64,000 nt of DNA from Botryococcus braunii (taxonomy: Eukaryota; Chlorophyta; Trebouxiophyceae). Shown here in pieces: positions 18,760 to 29,698 of the stretch. The stretch lies in NCBI GenBank assembly GCA_002005505.1, contig KV908518.1:251465-315464 (forward strand). Reading direction: 5' to 3'. Numbering within the stretch: the first letter of the stretch is position 1; each line of letters opens with the position of its first letter. The position numbers and the translations under genes are program-made. The notes under the pieces are model-generated. The model saw only the letters and a list, made by a program, of their open reading frames with translations, did no database searches and was not told where the DNA came from.

Positions 18760-21146
18760 TCACAACAACTTGGCCAAACCCAGAGCCTCACGATGTCCCT
18801 GAAATACTTGCCTTGTTAAAGGCTTTGTGAATATATCAGCCACATTCTTTGCAGAAGGAACGTATTTCACATCAACTTGACCCAATGCAATAGCTTCCCG
18901 CGCAAAATGGAAGCTGATAGCAATGTGCTTAGTATGCTTAGAGAACACTGGATTTCTGAGATGATTGATGCACCCCTGATTATCACAGTGAATCTTGACA
19001 ATCCATGGGGAAATCCCAATTTCCTCAAGGAATCCCTTCATCCAATTGGCCTCTTTGACAGCTGCACTTGCCGCCATGAACTCTGCTTCTACAGTGGATG
19101 TGGAAACTGCAGATTGCTTCTTGCTTCCCCAAACTACAGCTCCACCAAACACTCGGATGACATACCCTGTAGTGGAAAATCGATGATCTTGATCACCACC
19201 ATAATCTGCATCAACGAAGCCCTCAAGCTCAGTGTCCTTCCCTCCAAGGACCAAAACAAGATCTCTGGTTGCCTTCGGATATTTCAACACTCTGATGGCT
19301 TCATTCCAGTGAGCAGTAGTTGGGGTAATCCTATACCTGGACAGTACTCCCACAGCCTGTGAAATATCAGGCCTAGTAGTATTTGCAATGTACAACAGTG
19401 ATCCAACCAGTTCACAATACCTGTGTCCTGGTGGCAGGGGGCTCCCAGCACCAATGCGGTCACTGTTGTCCTTGGACATAGGTCTCTGTGTGGCTACAAA
19501 ATCTTTAGTCATAGGGGTGTCGGGCCCCACAGACTCCAGATCCAGCCCAAATTTCTCAACCAGTGCATCAATCTTAAGGATGCAGCTTAATGAAATCAGC
19601 CCTTTATCCCTATCTCTCATCACTTGGCAGCCCAGAAAATCTTTTACCTCTCCCAAATCATGAATTGTGAACTCTTGCTTGAGTAAACCCTTCACTCTCT
19701 CAATCTCTCCCATGCCTTTGGAAACTATCAGCAGATCATCTACATAAATCAACACAAATGACTTTCCTCCATCTACTGAACACTTCACATAGACACCAGC
19801 ATCACTCTTACACACTTCATAACCCATGGTATGCAGCTTCTCATTAAGGGTCTTATGCCATGCCCTTGGAGCTTGCTTTAGGCCATACAATGCCTTCTTC
19901 AAGCGACACACTGTGTTACCATCCCCATTTTCAAACCCAGGAGGTTGTGTGACATAAACCTCCTCCTCTAATTCTCCATTCAGGAAAGCAGTCTTGACAT
20001 CCACCTGGTGAATTTCAAGACCCTCTTGTGCTGCTACTGACAATAAGGCTCTCCTGGATCCATAACTGCTCGTCGGGGCAAAGACTTCCATGACATCAAC
20101 TCCAGGAATTTGCCTGCATCCTTGGGCTACCAGCCTAGCCTTGAACCTCAGCACATTACCATGGGCATCCATTTTCACTAAAAAGATCCAATGAACTGGA
20201 TTACTTTATGGCCACGAGGTCTAGGGACATACTCCATGACCTCGTGGGCATTCAAGGAATTCTGCTCTTCTTGCATAGCAGCCTTCCAATATTCCCACTG
20301 AGGGGACTTCTGTGCTTCTTTCAAACTGGAAGGCACACTAATTTTTCCAAACCTCACCCCTGTGTGCTTCCCCTGATCTGGCTTGCACTCACTCTCTCTT
20401 TCACCCACTACTCTTTCGCTGAATGTCGCCGCACTGCACCTGGGTGCAGGTTGTGAGGATTCTGACATTCCTCTCGGCTCTCTCTCTCTCTGAGACTCAC
20501 AGTTTGCCCTTTCGAGCTTACTGTTTCGCACGCTCACATCATCCTCCCAGACACAGGTATCTCTCGGAAAGCTCTTGTAATTGGGCAAATTCTCACACTG
20601 TCCAAGCTTCCGATTCACCTCCTCATCCACACTCTTACATGTCTGACGTGCTTCAGCCCCGTCAGAGCTCTCACAGGCACTTGAACCACCCTGCACAGCT
20701 TGGACACTTGGTCTGTCCTGGTGTTGTGCCCATGTCTCTCTCTCTCTCTGTCTGCTCCCCACCAAACATGAGCGCTGGGGCGCAGGCCCAGCAGCACGCT
20801 CACAAACATAGCCCACACTTGTATGGCTGGCACCACATTGTCTTTGGGCATTACAGACAGGACTCACATCTCTAACAATTCCCTCAGGCACTGAACAGGT
20901 CCCACCCATGCATCTCAGCTCACTTGGACCATCTTCAGTCTGATCAGAGACTGTCCACCTCTCTTCACTCACAGTAGAAACAGGTCTCTCTTGCACCTGA
21001 CTCAAGTTCTGCACTTCCCCTGGTCCCTGTGACTTTGTGTCACCATCAATCATCCCCACTCTCTCACAGCTCTCTCCCCTATCCTGTGCCAGCAGGATTT
21101 CTCTTATTCTCTCCCTCCCCCTCTTATTCTTTGGCCGTCCCGGCAA
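18760..21146 (-). pseudogene. Copia F Pol: linker, RT and RNase H
   Basis: The main frame 18760-20178 (472 residues) holds Copia reverse transcriptase (RFKARLVAQGCRQIPG; VDVKTAFLNGEL; LYGLKQAPRAWH; YVDDLLIV active site) and RNase H (FVDADYGGD; STVEAEFMA; CDNQGC; KHIAISFHFAREA). Upstream, 20178-21146 is in another frame. It encodes the low-complexity integrase-RT linker rich in RERE/SQRERE runs, ending GKISVPSSLKEAQ ... GHKVI. A one-base loss near 20195 separates the two frames, just before the expected HWIF motif. Insertion of H cuts it from the integrase ORF at 29699. Confidence 0.88.
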
Positions 21147-21579
21147 AGAAGAGTGAGGAGACTAACTAGTCCTAGCCCTCGGTGGTCTTGTCTGACGTCC
21201 CCAGCTCCAGGTCAGACCCCTTCCAAGTCCAATGTCCAGTCCCAGTCCCTTACACATATACTAAAGCACAAAGCCCTAAGTCTATGTCCGAGTCCCAACA
21301 CAAGTCCCAATACGAGGTCCAAGTCCCAAGTAACGTAATGCCATCACACGACTATTCACGTTGCAAGTTGAGCATCTAAGGCAGCAATAGTCAAGTCCCG
21401 CGGGTGAGCAGCCCGTGCCACACGCACCCGAAGCAATCAATTGTATTACGTAAGCCCCGTCCCATGCCATGCTCTCGTACTAGGATACCCCCAAGGTACA
21501 CTTTGGTGTGCCTGTCCAAAGCTTCCCTGATGGCCAAGGATGTACCAAGGGGCCGACCCGACCTCCCAGGGTGACTAAA
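21147..21579 (-). other. 3' noncoding region of element H
   Basis: About 430 bp beyond the integrase stop, with no gene. The part near 21480-21570 matches the segment after A's stop codon (GGTCGGGTCGGCCCCT..., ...ACCCTGGGGGTATCC). The part at 21230-21330 carries many AAGTCCCA/GGACTTGG-type repeats. Confidence 0.6.
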
Positions 21580-24500
21580 CTAACGCTTTCGTTTCTTTTT
21601 CCCATCTCCCTTGGCCTTCACCCCGTGGTTATCCCAATACGTCTGCAACGCCTCCCGCGCGTGCCCTAAATGATCCTCAGGCTCCCATGTGTTATTGATA
21701 TCCTCGTACCCTGTCCACTTAATGAGATACTCGCGTTTAACTTGTCGCCCTCGTCCCTTTTTCTCCCTATGGGCTAACACGGCCTCCACCTCATACTCCA
21801 ATTCACCATCTACCACCTCTGGTGGAGGTGGAGGTTGAACAGTACCGTCACTACGGTAAGGCTTTAACAAGGAAACATGAAACACATCATGAACACGCAT
21901 TGACTTGGGTAACCGTAACTTAAACGCTACGGGTGACACCACCCTATCTATAACAAAGGGACCTATAAAGCGTGGAAGTAACTTCCGAGTACGCGTATGC
22001 TTGAACTTAATGTTTTTGCTAGATAACAACACCTGTTGCCCTACTTCAAAGGTTGGACCATCTCGACGATAACGGTCTGCGTACGCTTTCATCCGATCCT
22101 GGGCAGCCTTGAGGCACTGCCGAGCCCGTTCAACATCATAACGCATGCGGCGTACAAATTCTTGTGCCGCTGGGACATAATCATCTCCTAAGAAGCGTAC
22201 GGTCATCCGAGAAGGTAAAACTTCTTGGAAAGGTATCCTTGGGTCCTGCCCAAAAGTCAGCCTAAACGGCGTAGAATTTATAGACGCTTGATATGTATTA
22301 TTATACACAAACTCAGCCTCACAAAGATGTACGTCCCAATCCGTATGCCTACCTGTCACATAATGACGTAAGTAGTCTTCTAGAATACGGTTTACCCTTT
22401 CGGTCTGCCCATCCGTTTGTGGATGGAAGGCCGTGGAGAGAGCGTTACGACACCCCGTGAGCTTAAACAGCTCTGCACAAAACTTATTGACCCAACGGGG
22501 GTCCCTATCACTAACTATCTCCATGGGAAAACCATGTAATGTAAATACTCTAGTCCTAAGCAGGTTGGCAATGTCTACTGCATCGGCCTCCGTCCAAGTG
22601 GCAGCAAAGTGTGCACACTTGGAGAGACGGTCCACTACTACCCAGATTGCATCGTGCCCAGACTTAGTTTTAGGTAAACCAGTGATCAAGTCCATTGAAA
22701 TGGATTGCCACTTCCTAGTAGGTATCTCCAGGGGATGCAAAAGTCCTGCTGGAAGTTGTGAGAAGGCTTTTACACGTTGACAACTATCACAATGGGCAAC
22801 AAAATCTCGATCATCCTCATAAACTCCTGGCCACCACCAGGATCTAGCCACCAACTCTAAGGTACGATCCCGCCCAAGGTGGCCCACAACTGGTGGCCCG
22901 TGGAGGTTTTCTAATACCTCCCTGCGTAAATTATACTCGGTCCCTTCCCTATCCACATGATGTGAGGGAACATACACACGCGAGTTTTAATAGAATAACC
23001 CATCCCTAAAGGTTACCTTACGACGGTTTTGCCGTCGCTGGAGCCATGGATCACCTAAACTAGCTTGCTTGATACGGTCCAGCCACACGCTCTCCTCTCC
23101 GGTATGCGAGGGTAGGGTGATAGCCCCTGCAGTGACTCCAACCCCCATCGCCCCTGCAGTCCTTTTAGCATGTGCGGGCCCCATAAAATCAGGGTGACGC
23201 GAGAGTGGGTCGGCAGGGTTGTGGCGACCTGGTGCCCAAACCCACTCTATGCTAAATTTTGCAAGAACTCGGCCCACCGCGCCCGTCGAGGTGTTAGTGA
23301 GGACTGTTCCTGTAAGAAACTATTTGACTTATGATCTGTAATGACCTTAAAGGACTTTCCTAACAAGTAACACCGCCACTCCTTTAACGCATACATGACC
23401 CCGGCCAACTCTTTTTCAGTGGTAGAATAGTTTCTCTCCGCGTCATTTAATTTTTTGCTGAAATAGGCTACCGGCCTATCATTCTGCAGTAAGATAGCCC
23501 CTACCCCTACATCACTGGCATCGGAAATGACCTTGAGCTCAAAGGCTTTGGTCATATCCGGCAACACTAACACAGGTGCGGAGGTTAGAGCGTCCTTAAT
23601 TCTTTGAAATGCATGTTGTTCTACCTCCCCCCATGCCCAAGGACGTTTGGTACTAGTCAAGGATGTCAAAGGTGCTGCAATGATACTGTAACGCGCGATA
23701 AACTTACGAAAATAATTGGCCAATCCGAGAAACTGCCTTACGTGTTGTACAGTGGAAGGCGTGGGCCATTTATTAATTACCTCGATCTTCTCTGGGTCAG
23801 GTTTGAGCCCATCCTTCTCCACTAAATGTCCTAAGTATTTGAGTTCGTGTGTGAGAAAGTTGCATTTTGACAACTTAGCATACAGCTGGTGTTCCCTTAG
23901 GCGGTCTAACACCCGCTTAAGGTGGTGCATATGGTCCTCTGCATTTTTACTGTATACTAACAAGTCATCAAGATATCCGACCACAAAGCCTTCTCGCACA
24001 AAGTCGTGAAAGATAGTGTTCATTAAACGCTGGAATGTTGCTGGAGCATTTGTGAGCCCAAAAGGTAAAACTAAAAATTCATAAGAACCAAAAGGAGTCC
24101 GGAATGCTGTCTTCGGTATATCAGAATCCAAAAGTCTAACTTGGTGGTATCCAGACAAAAGATCGAAAGAAGAAAAATGTTTTGCACCTTGTAATTTATC
24201 AAGTAGATCGTCAATCCTAGGCAAGGGGTATTTATCTTTCACAGTTAAGTTATTGATGGCCCTATAGTCTATAACCATCCTAAATGTACCTTCTTTCTTC
24301 CGCACAAACAGGATGGGACTGCCATAAGGTGAAGCACTTGGCCTTATCAAACCTTGCTGAAGCAATTCCTCCACCTGCTTTTTACATTCTTCTAGTTCTA
24401 GATGAGAAAGACGATACGTTGGCCTACAAGGGGGTCTGTGTCCCGGGTCCATGGGAATTGTGTGTGAGACTTGCCGCACGGGCGGTAAGCTCGGCAATTT

Positions 24501-25622
24501 GGTGGGAAACCTATCCACATACTCCATCAGTAAATCTTTTAGAGCATCGGGTTTTTCCAGCAACTCTATGACACGACGGGAGTTTTCATTTAATTGGCCT
24601 TCGGCACCCAACAAGTCCTCTTCCCAAGGGTTCAACTGTTCTGAAGCCATTGCGGCTGCAGAAAATATCTGTTGCACCTCCGGGGTTGTTTCATTTAATG
24701 TAACAATAGTAGTACCTTCTTTGAAATCCCCGGCGCATGGTCGCACAAGTCCCCAGAAAGCTTGCGCACCCTTTCGCAAGTACCGACAAGCTGTCACCGC
24801 ACCTACCACCTTTGGCGGTCCTCTCCGCTGATTTCCCCAGTAGTGAGTAGGTGTATTGGACAGAGTGACATAGTTATGTTTTGCTCGGAGGTAACACATG
24901 TTATTTCCATAGTTTAAAATGACCCCCCGAGCCCGTAGAAAATCTTGGCCTAAAATAACATCTACCCCATCTAAAAGGGTATCGCATACGATGAATTTTC
25001 TTTGATCTGTGATATGGGCAGCTAAGTGTAATCTTAACCGAGCCGTGCCCGCTGACTTCATCGTTTGACCATCTGCCAACTGAATATTGACACTTTCAGT
25101 ATTGGCCCTGATTCCCAATGTATTTAAAAAAGAAGCTCGAACAAAAGAGTGGGTAGCCCCGGAGTCCATAAGAGCAGTACCCCATACCCCACCTACGTTC
25201 ACATTGAATATCATGTGTAAAGTTCTATTACCAAATGCTTGTGCAAAGCTGATATTATACTTGGGGGCAGCATAGAAAGTTCTGAAAGAGTAGGGGGTAT
25301 TTCTATCTTTCTTACCCTGCCCAACTAATTTCATTCCCTTGGTGAGAGAGTAAACACTATGAACCTTAGAAGCTTTTTCCCCTATTAAGAAACACGCCGA
25401 TAAGTGAGGGTTTTTTGTTTGTGCCTCTAAAAAGGACCCTAACACTTCTTCTGCTTTACCAGGGGACACAATTACAAAAGAGGGTCTAGAAGTGCCATCT
25501 TCAAGCACTACATCTCCTTCCTCCCTTGCAAATTGACAATTAAGCAAGGTTTCTAGTGTTTTCTGTTGTTCGGAATAAAATTTGTCGAGACGAGTAAAAT
25601 TTGGGGAATGTGGGTTAGCCAT
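21580..25622 (-). pseudogene. pol: Element H Pol: protease-RT-RNase H-integrase-chromodomain, two disabling changes
   Basis: Starts at ATG 25622. The first frame (791 residues, to 23247) has protease DSGATHSF near 150, RT with GYLDD near 551, and RNase H (SDASDVGVG). A one-base loss in an A run near 23262 shifts the frame at WAEFLQ; the connection continues in 22987-23277. An in-frame TAA at about 22986-22988 follows. Then 465 residues (21580-22977) encode the integrase HHCC finger (VVGHLGRDR ... CDSCQR), the full D-D-E core (SMDLITG; SDRDPRW; QTERVNRILED) and a chromodomain (LEYEVEAVLAHRE ... LIKWTGYEDINNTWEPEDHL). The catalytic residues are intact, so the two lesions are the only obvious faults. 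Confidence 0.9.
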
Positions 25623-25664
25623 TTAATATCTCCCCCTTCCCCTTCTTCCTCCTCCTCCTCTGCC
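25623..25664 (-). other. H gag-pol spacer with left target-site copy
   Basis: A short G/A-rich (element strand) end of H's gag/spacer region. It ends in CTGCC (25660-25664), which is repeated at 28038-28042 and marks the TRIM array insertion. Confidence 0.7.
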
Positions 25665-25823
25665 TGTTGTGCCGGGGGATCGAACCCTCGACCGACTCGA
25701 CCCAGAGTCGCGGCTCTAACCGATCGGCTAAAAGTACCAAGGTAATTGTACGATTAATCGCCCGCTTATGTATCCGAGCCGGATCGGGATGCCCAGGCCC
25801 GATCCGCTCCTCTCCGCACTACA
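25665..25823 (-). repeat. TRIM LTR copy 1 of array
   Basis: 159 bp, TGTTGTGCC...CGCACTACA on the plus strand, nearly identical to the TRIM-a LTRs. A/B-box-like sequences are conserved. Confidence 0.88.
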
Positions 25824-26117
25824 TCTCCCCCCACCTAAGAACCGAGCGTCCTCGCTCGTATTCCACTCTAGGTAAGGAGGCAGCGGCCCGATTGGCCGCC
25901 CGGGAAGGAGATATACCGCGCTTACATCCCGCGATTATCGCCACCGATCACCGAATCCCCCACTTTGCACTGTGCCTGATCACATGGCCACTCCCGTGGG
26001 GCCTCAAACACGTGCACCAAGCACCTGCGATCGATATGGGCCCATCTCAGACTCGCGCTCATACCAGAGGCGATTTACCATGAAAAATGGCCCATCAACC
26101 AGATCGCCGATACCAAA
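25824..26117 (-). other. TRIM internal region
   Basis: 294 bp, non-coding, almost the same as 13741-14034. It holds the polypurine tract next to LTR copy 1, the PBS next to LTR copy 2, and a TTTTT run (element strand) about 30 nt after the PBS. Confidence 0.8.
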
Positions 26118-26277
26118 TGTTGTGCCGGGGGATCGAACCCTCGACCGATTCGACCCAGAGTCGCGGCTCTAACCGATCGGCTAAAAGTACCAAGGTACTT
26201 ATACGAATAATCTCCCGCTTATGTATCCGAGCCGGACCGGGGACAAGAGATCCCGATCCGCTCCGCTCCGCACTACA
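26118..26277 (-). repeat. TRIM LTR copy 2 of array (divergent)
   Basis: 160 bp, the most diverged copy (loop ACAAGAGAT instead of ATGCCCAGG; GGACCGGGG arm). The 9-bp hairpin arm stays paired through a G-U pair, and both box-like motifs are kept. Confidence 0.85.
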
Positions 26278-26361
26278 TCTCCCCCCACCTAAGAACCGAG
26301 CGTCCTCGCTCGTACTTCATTCTTAGGTCCACCTACAGCAGCCCGCCTGGCCGCCCGGGAA
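26278..26361 (-). other. Remnant of second TRIM internal region
   Basis: Polypurine tract and about 70 bp matching the TRIM interior with changes, then broken by element G. Only the PBS-proximal 20 bp survive on the far side (27858-27878). Confidence 0.7.
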
Positions 26362-26482
26362 AGAGATGCTTCAAGACTAGGCCATGGCCACGTCAGCCTT
26401 GGATTCGCTGATCGATCGCACCCTCGAGATCGTGGTTCCCAAATCGGGTACCCACAATCTCGCTGGTACCCACAGCACAACA
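26362..26482 (-). repeat. Inverted partial LTR of element G
   Basis: About 121 bp forming the reverse complement of 27521-27641. Its CAGCACAACA end is the LTR's 5' terminus, joined directly to TCAGAAGTTGGGGAGC of the integrase gene. Confidence 0.85.
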
Positions 26483-26959
26483 TCAGAAGTTGGGGAGCAT
26501 GTGTTGCTCTCAACGAGGTATGCTCGGCCAAAGAGTGTGATTGGGAAGAAACTCTTGCCACGGTGGATGGGGCCTTTTGTGGTGACGGAGAAGGTGAACG
26601 AGGTCGCGTATCGGCTGTCTCTCCCTGAAACCCTGAATTGGCATAATGTCTTCCATGTGTCGTTGCTCAATACTTATGTGCAGGGGGGGCGTGTAAAACC
26701 TCCCCCCATGCCTGAGATTGTCAATGGCGAACCTCAGTATGAGGTGGAAAAGATTTTAGGGGATCGACTTCGGGGTGCTCAACTGGAGTTCCTTGTCCAT
26801 TGGAAAGGATACTCACAAGAGCACAATAGCTGGGAGCCAGCTGAAGCCCTTCTCGAGCATTGCGAGGATTTGGTGAATGAATATTGGGGTCAGCCAAGAG
26901 CCCATACGCAGAGCAGGGGTAGAAAACCTGTGCGTGCAAAATCCAAACCTCAACGGTAG
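26483..26959 (+). pseudogene. Element G integrase C-terminus and chromodomain
   Basis: Encodes the GPF/Y-type integrase tail (KKLLPRWMGPFVV ... HNVFHVSLL) and a chromodomain (QYEVEKILGDR ... FLVHWKGYSQEHNSWEP), ending in a basic tail (GRKPVRAKSKPQR) and a stop at 26959. The catalytic core, RT and gag are absent. The open frame reaching left to 26384 runs through the inverted LTR and is artefactual. Confidence 0.88.
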
Positions 26960-27520
26960 ACAGTGTGTCATGCCTGTCAAACGATGAACACTGTGAGAAT
27001 GAACGAAATGCGGGTGTCAGATTGCAAGTGTGTAGTTTGTATACCCATACCCACTTGTCCGGCAATTGCGGGGTGCTCTTGTAGCCTGGCGTCCCAACGC
27101 GGGGGACGCCCTGCGACGCCCTAGAAAAGCCTTTGCGTTGTCTCGCTCGTGGGCTGGACCGGTCTTGCGAATGTGTGCTGGGGGCATTAACGGAGGTATA
27201 GTACCGCCTGAAATCAGGGTCATGCTGGCCGCCTCGCTCCTAGCGCCTGACCCACCATCATTCGGCTTGGCCACTGTGGCTGGAGCAGAGTCTCCAGTTT
27301 CTTGGGCATTAATCTGGGTTCTTGTGCATTGGGGGGCTTGTGGCTGTCAATGGCAGGTAGCAATTGCGTTAGCCTTTGGGAAGGTTAGGTCTCATGGCGA
27401 GATCGATCGTACGGGATACGCTGACAACGGTGCGACCGTTGGGTTGGTCTCTGGTGGTCTCCCACCGCCAGAAGGTGCCACTGGAGTTGCCAGGAGGGCA
27501 ACTGCTTAAGTGGGGAGGGA
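26960..27520 (+). other. 3' noncoding region and polypurine tract of G
   Basis: About 560 bp with no convincing gene between the chromodomain stop and the LTR, ending in the polypurine tract AAGTGGGGAGGGA. ORFs of 85-147 residues here have no recognisable motif. Confidence 0.6.
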
Positions 27521-27857
27521 TGTTGTGCTGTGGGTACCAGCGAGATTGTGGGTACCCGATTTGGGAACCACGATCTCGAGGGTGCGATCGATCAGCGAAT
27601 CCAAGGCTGACGTGGCCATGGCCTAGTCTTGAAGCATCTCTCCAGCTGGCGGACAGCTGGCGTGCATGTCCTGAAACTCAGGAGGGGTTATCGGACTAGT
27701 CCAAAGGATCCCGTAAGTAGGATCCTACTGGACGCCTGTCCTAAAGGATCCCAAAGGACGCCAAGGCCGAAGGCCTTGGGACGGCAGGGAGCCGTCTAGC
27801 TCACTAATTCCAACTTTAATCTTCGGATTCCGTTCTGTACTGATACCAAACACAACA
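27521..27857 (+). repeat. 3' LTR of element G
   Basis: 337 bp, TGTTGTGCTG...AAACACAACA (inverted TGTTGTG/CACAACA ends). It contains several AAAGGATCC repeats (about 27700-27760). Confidence 0.75.
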
Positions 27858-27878
27858 TTTTAGATCGCCGATACCATA

Positions 27879-28037
27879 TGTTGTGCCGGGGGATCGAACC
27901 CTCGACCGACTCGACCCAGAGTCGCGGCTCTAACCGATCGGCTAAAAGTACCAAGGTAATTGTACGATTAATCGCCCGCTTATGTATCCGAGCCGGATCG
28001 GGATGCCCAGGCCCGATCCGCTCCTCTCCGCACTACA
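27879..28037 (-). repeat. TRIM LTR copy 3 of array (5' LTR)
   Basis: 159 bp, matching copy 1 closely. The PBS lies just before it on the plus strand (27866-27876). The right flank CTGCC (28038-28042) is the second copy of the target-site duplication. Confidence 0.88.
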
Positions 28038-29308
28038 CTGCCTCTGCCCCTGCCTCTGCCCCAGCCCCATCCTCTGCCCCTGCCCCTGCCTTGTCCAAAG
28101 CCCTGTACCATCCCTGCCCCTGCTGGCAGAGCCTGTGGGGCAGGGAGACCACGAATGGCCCCCTTACCCGTCCCCTGTGTCATGTAAATGTGTGGGGGGA
28201 CTCTGTTCTCCATCGCACACTGTTGTAAGCACAACTCAATCGTGAGTTGGTCAAACGATGTGAGGGGTATATTATTCTGGAGTTTCCTGAAGGGGCACAT
28301 ATGAAACTCGTGGCCCCTACAATGGCACGCATGACAACGCCTATCCGGGGGTATCGCAACCCGAGTGTCTACTCGGAGATGCGGGGCCGCACCATCCCTT
28401 CTATGTGGAAGCGGGATGAATGGTGGGGCCCCTCCCCAAGCTTGTCCAGCTGCCATACCAGCCATGCCAGCTACTCCAGCTTGCTCCTGAAGCGCTGGTG
28501 GGTGAAACACCAATGGCTGCTGCCAGTCCCATTGCCCCAGTCCTGGTCCTTGTCCTTGGGGTTGCACAGCTGCCGCTTGCCCACTTGGGGCCCCCATCCT
28601 GGTCCTCTTATAGTGTCTCTGCCCTCCCCCCATGGCAGCCTCATATTTTGTCAGTGCATTGATCATTACATCTATGTCATTATAGGGCAAACCAGTCCCC
28701 GGGTCAATGATTGCTTTGTCTTGCAATTCTTCTCGCAGGCCCTTTTTAAAGCGATGCAACTTTTCACCCATAGACAAAGTTTCATGTGCTTCAACCTCTC
28801 CAAACAAAGTAGTGATTCTTTCTACATATTTTGACAAAGGCTCATTGCCTTGATACACAATATCAAGTTTATTACGGGCTGTGGTAGCTCTATCTTGGCT
28901 ATCATACACACTTTGCATCAATTCGTTCATAATATCCAACGTTACCTCTTCATTAGGATTTGCTCTTTCAAAAGCAGCTCTTTTGGACAGCCATACCTTC
29001 CTAGGTAGTTTTCCTAAGCACCTGTACGCATAATCCACTCGCAAAGCTTGTGGCACCTTCGTTAGTACGCAATACGAACGGACATCAGCCATGAATTGTT
29101 GCCAATCATCTTTTCGACCTTCAAACTTTTCTGGTAAATGAGCCCTTATGGCAACGGGACGAACCTCTGCTTCGCCTTCTCTAGCTTGTTGTCGTTCTTC
29201 TTCCCGATGGAGCAGATCGTCGAGTTGGCCTCGCAAGACATCCATGCGCTCGTTCATAGCGGCATTGTCCGCCTGTATTGCTGCTATTATTTGTTGTCTT
29301 TGAGCCAT
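28038..29308 (-). pseudogene. gag: Gag of Gypsy element H, C-terminus interrupted by the TRIM array
   Basis: The likely start is ATG 29308 (MAQRQQIIAAIQ); an open frame continues upstream without an ATG. A coiled, charged N-terminus (REEERQQAREGE) precedes the capsid region (GRKDDWQQFMADVRSYC ... PLSKYVERITTLFGEVEAHE). Then come a P/Q/G-rich linker, a CCHC knuckle CHACHCRGHEFHMC, and a glycine-arginine tail (GRGRGRGWGWGRGRG). The frame runs straight into the inserted TRIM LTR at 28037, so the end is foreign sequence. Otherwise no stop. Confidence 0.88.
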
Positions 29309-29487
29309 TTTTACTGCTCGTGCGAAGGAATGAGACCGTGTTAACCCAGGCGGAGGCCCCAACAGGGCGCCGAGTGAAACCCGCGCTAACGCACCACAGA
29401 TACCGCAAAGCTCGTCCTCACTTGATGTATAACTATTATTAGAACTACTATACACACTCTCCGTGGCCGGAGAGGGGCCTAGCCCCT

Positions 29488-29498
29488 CGCCGATACCA
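29488..29498 (-). promoter_or_regulatory. Primer-binding site of H
   Basis: TGGTATCGGCG on the element strand, two bases after the LTR. Confidence 0.75.
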
Positions 29499-29500
29499 GC

Positions 29501-29687
29501 TGTTAGGGAGGATCCGGCGGAAGAGTTTAGGAAAGAAACGCAAGATAGTTACAAAGGAGCAACCGCCCAGACCACCTTCCACGTCCAAGTCCCTTTCCCA
29601 TAATATATACTATATTCTAGTCACACATAACCCACTCCTTCCTACTCCACGGTGCTTCGTCCCATAAGGGCGCGTCACGCCGCGACA
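29501..29687 (-). repeat. 5' LTR of H (187 bp)
   Basis: Plus-strand TGTTAGGGAGG...GCCGCGACA. Placed by the PBS on one side and by resumption of Copia F coding sequence on the other. No second copy found. Confidence 0.65.
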
Positions 29688-29698
29688 GAGATCCGGCG

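Larger units (their letters stand above)
26362..27857 (+). mobile_element. Rearranged Gypsy remnant G inside the TRIM array
   Basis: Plus-strand element end: integrase C-terminus/chromodomain (26483-26959), noncoding 3' region, polypurine tract AAGTGGGGAGGGA (27508-27520), LTR 27521-27857. The left border is an inverted, truncated copy of the same LTR (26362-26482) joined at its exact outer end to the integrase sequence. Most of gag and pol is missing. Confidence 0.8.
25665..28037 (-). mobile_element. Three-LTR TRIM array (TRIM-b/c) inserted in H
   Basis: LTR (25665-25823) - internal - LTR (26118-26277) - internal interrupted by element G - LTR (27879-28037), all in the same orientation. The whole array is flanked by one 5-bp duplication CTGCC. 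Each LTR is followed on its lower side (except the last) by the polypurine tract TCTCCCCCCACC (plus strand) and preceded by the PBS CGCCGATACCA (plus strand). A shared middle LTR suggests unequal recombination or packaging of a tandem form. Confidence 0.88.
21147..29687 (-). mobile_element. Gypsy element H inside Copia F
   Basis: Minus-strand chromovirus-like element: 5' LTR 29501-29687, PBS, gag, [TRIM array], protease-RT-RNaseH, integrase-chromodomain, 3' region. It interrupts F between integrase (ending 29699) and the RT linker (starting about 21146). I could not find a 3' LTR matching the 187-bp 5' LTR near 21150, nor a target-site duplication, so the 3' end seems deleted. Its Pol and 3' region resemble element A. 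Confidence 0.8.

Noticed and set aside
21147..21350. 3' LTR of element H
   Set aside because: Searched for TGTTAGGGAGG or GCCGCGACA-type ends matching 29501-29687 and found none, so no LTR was annotated.
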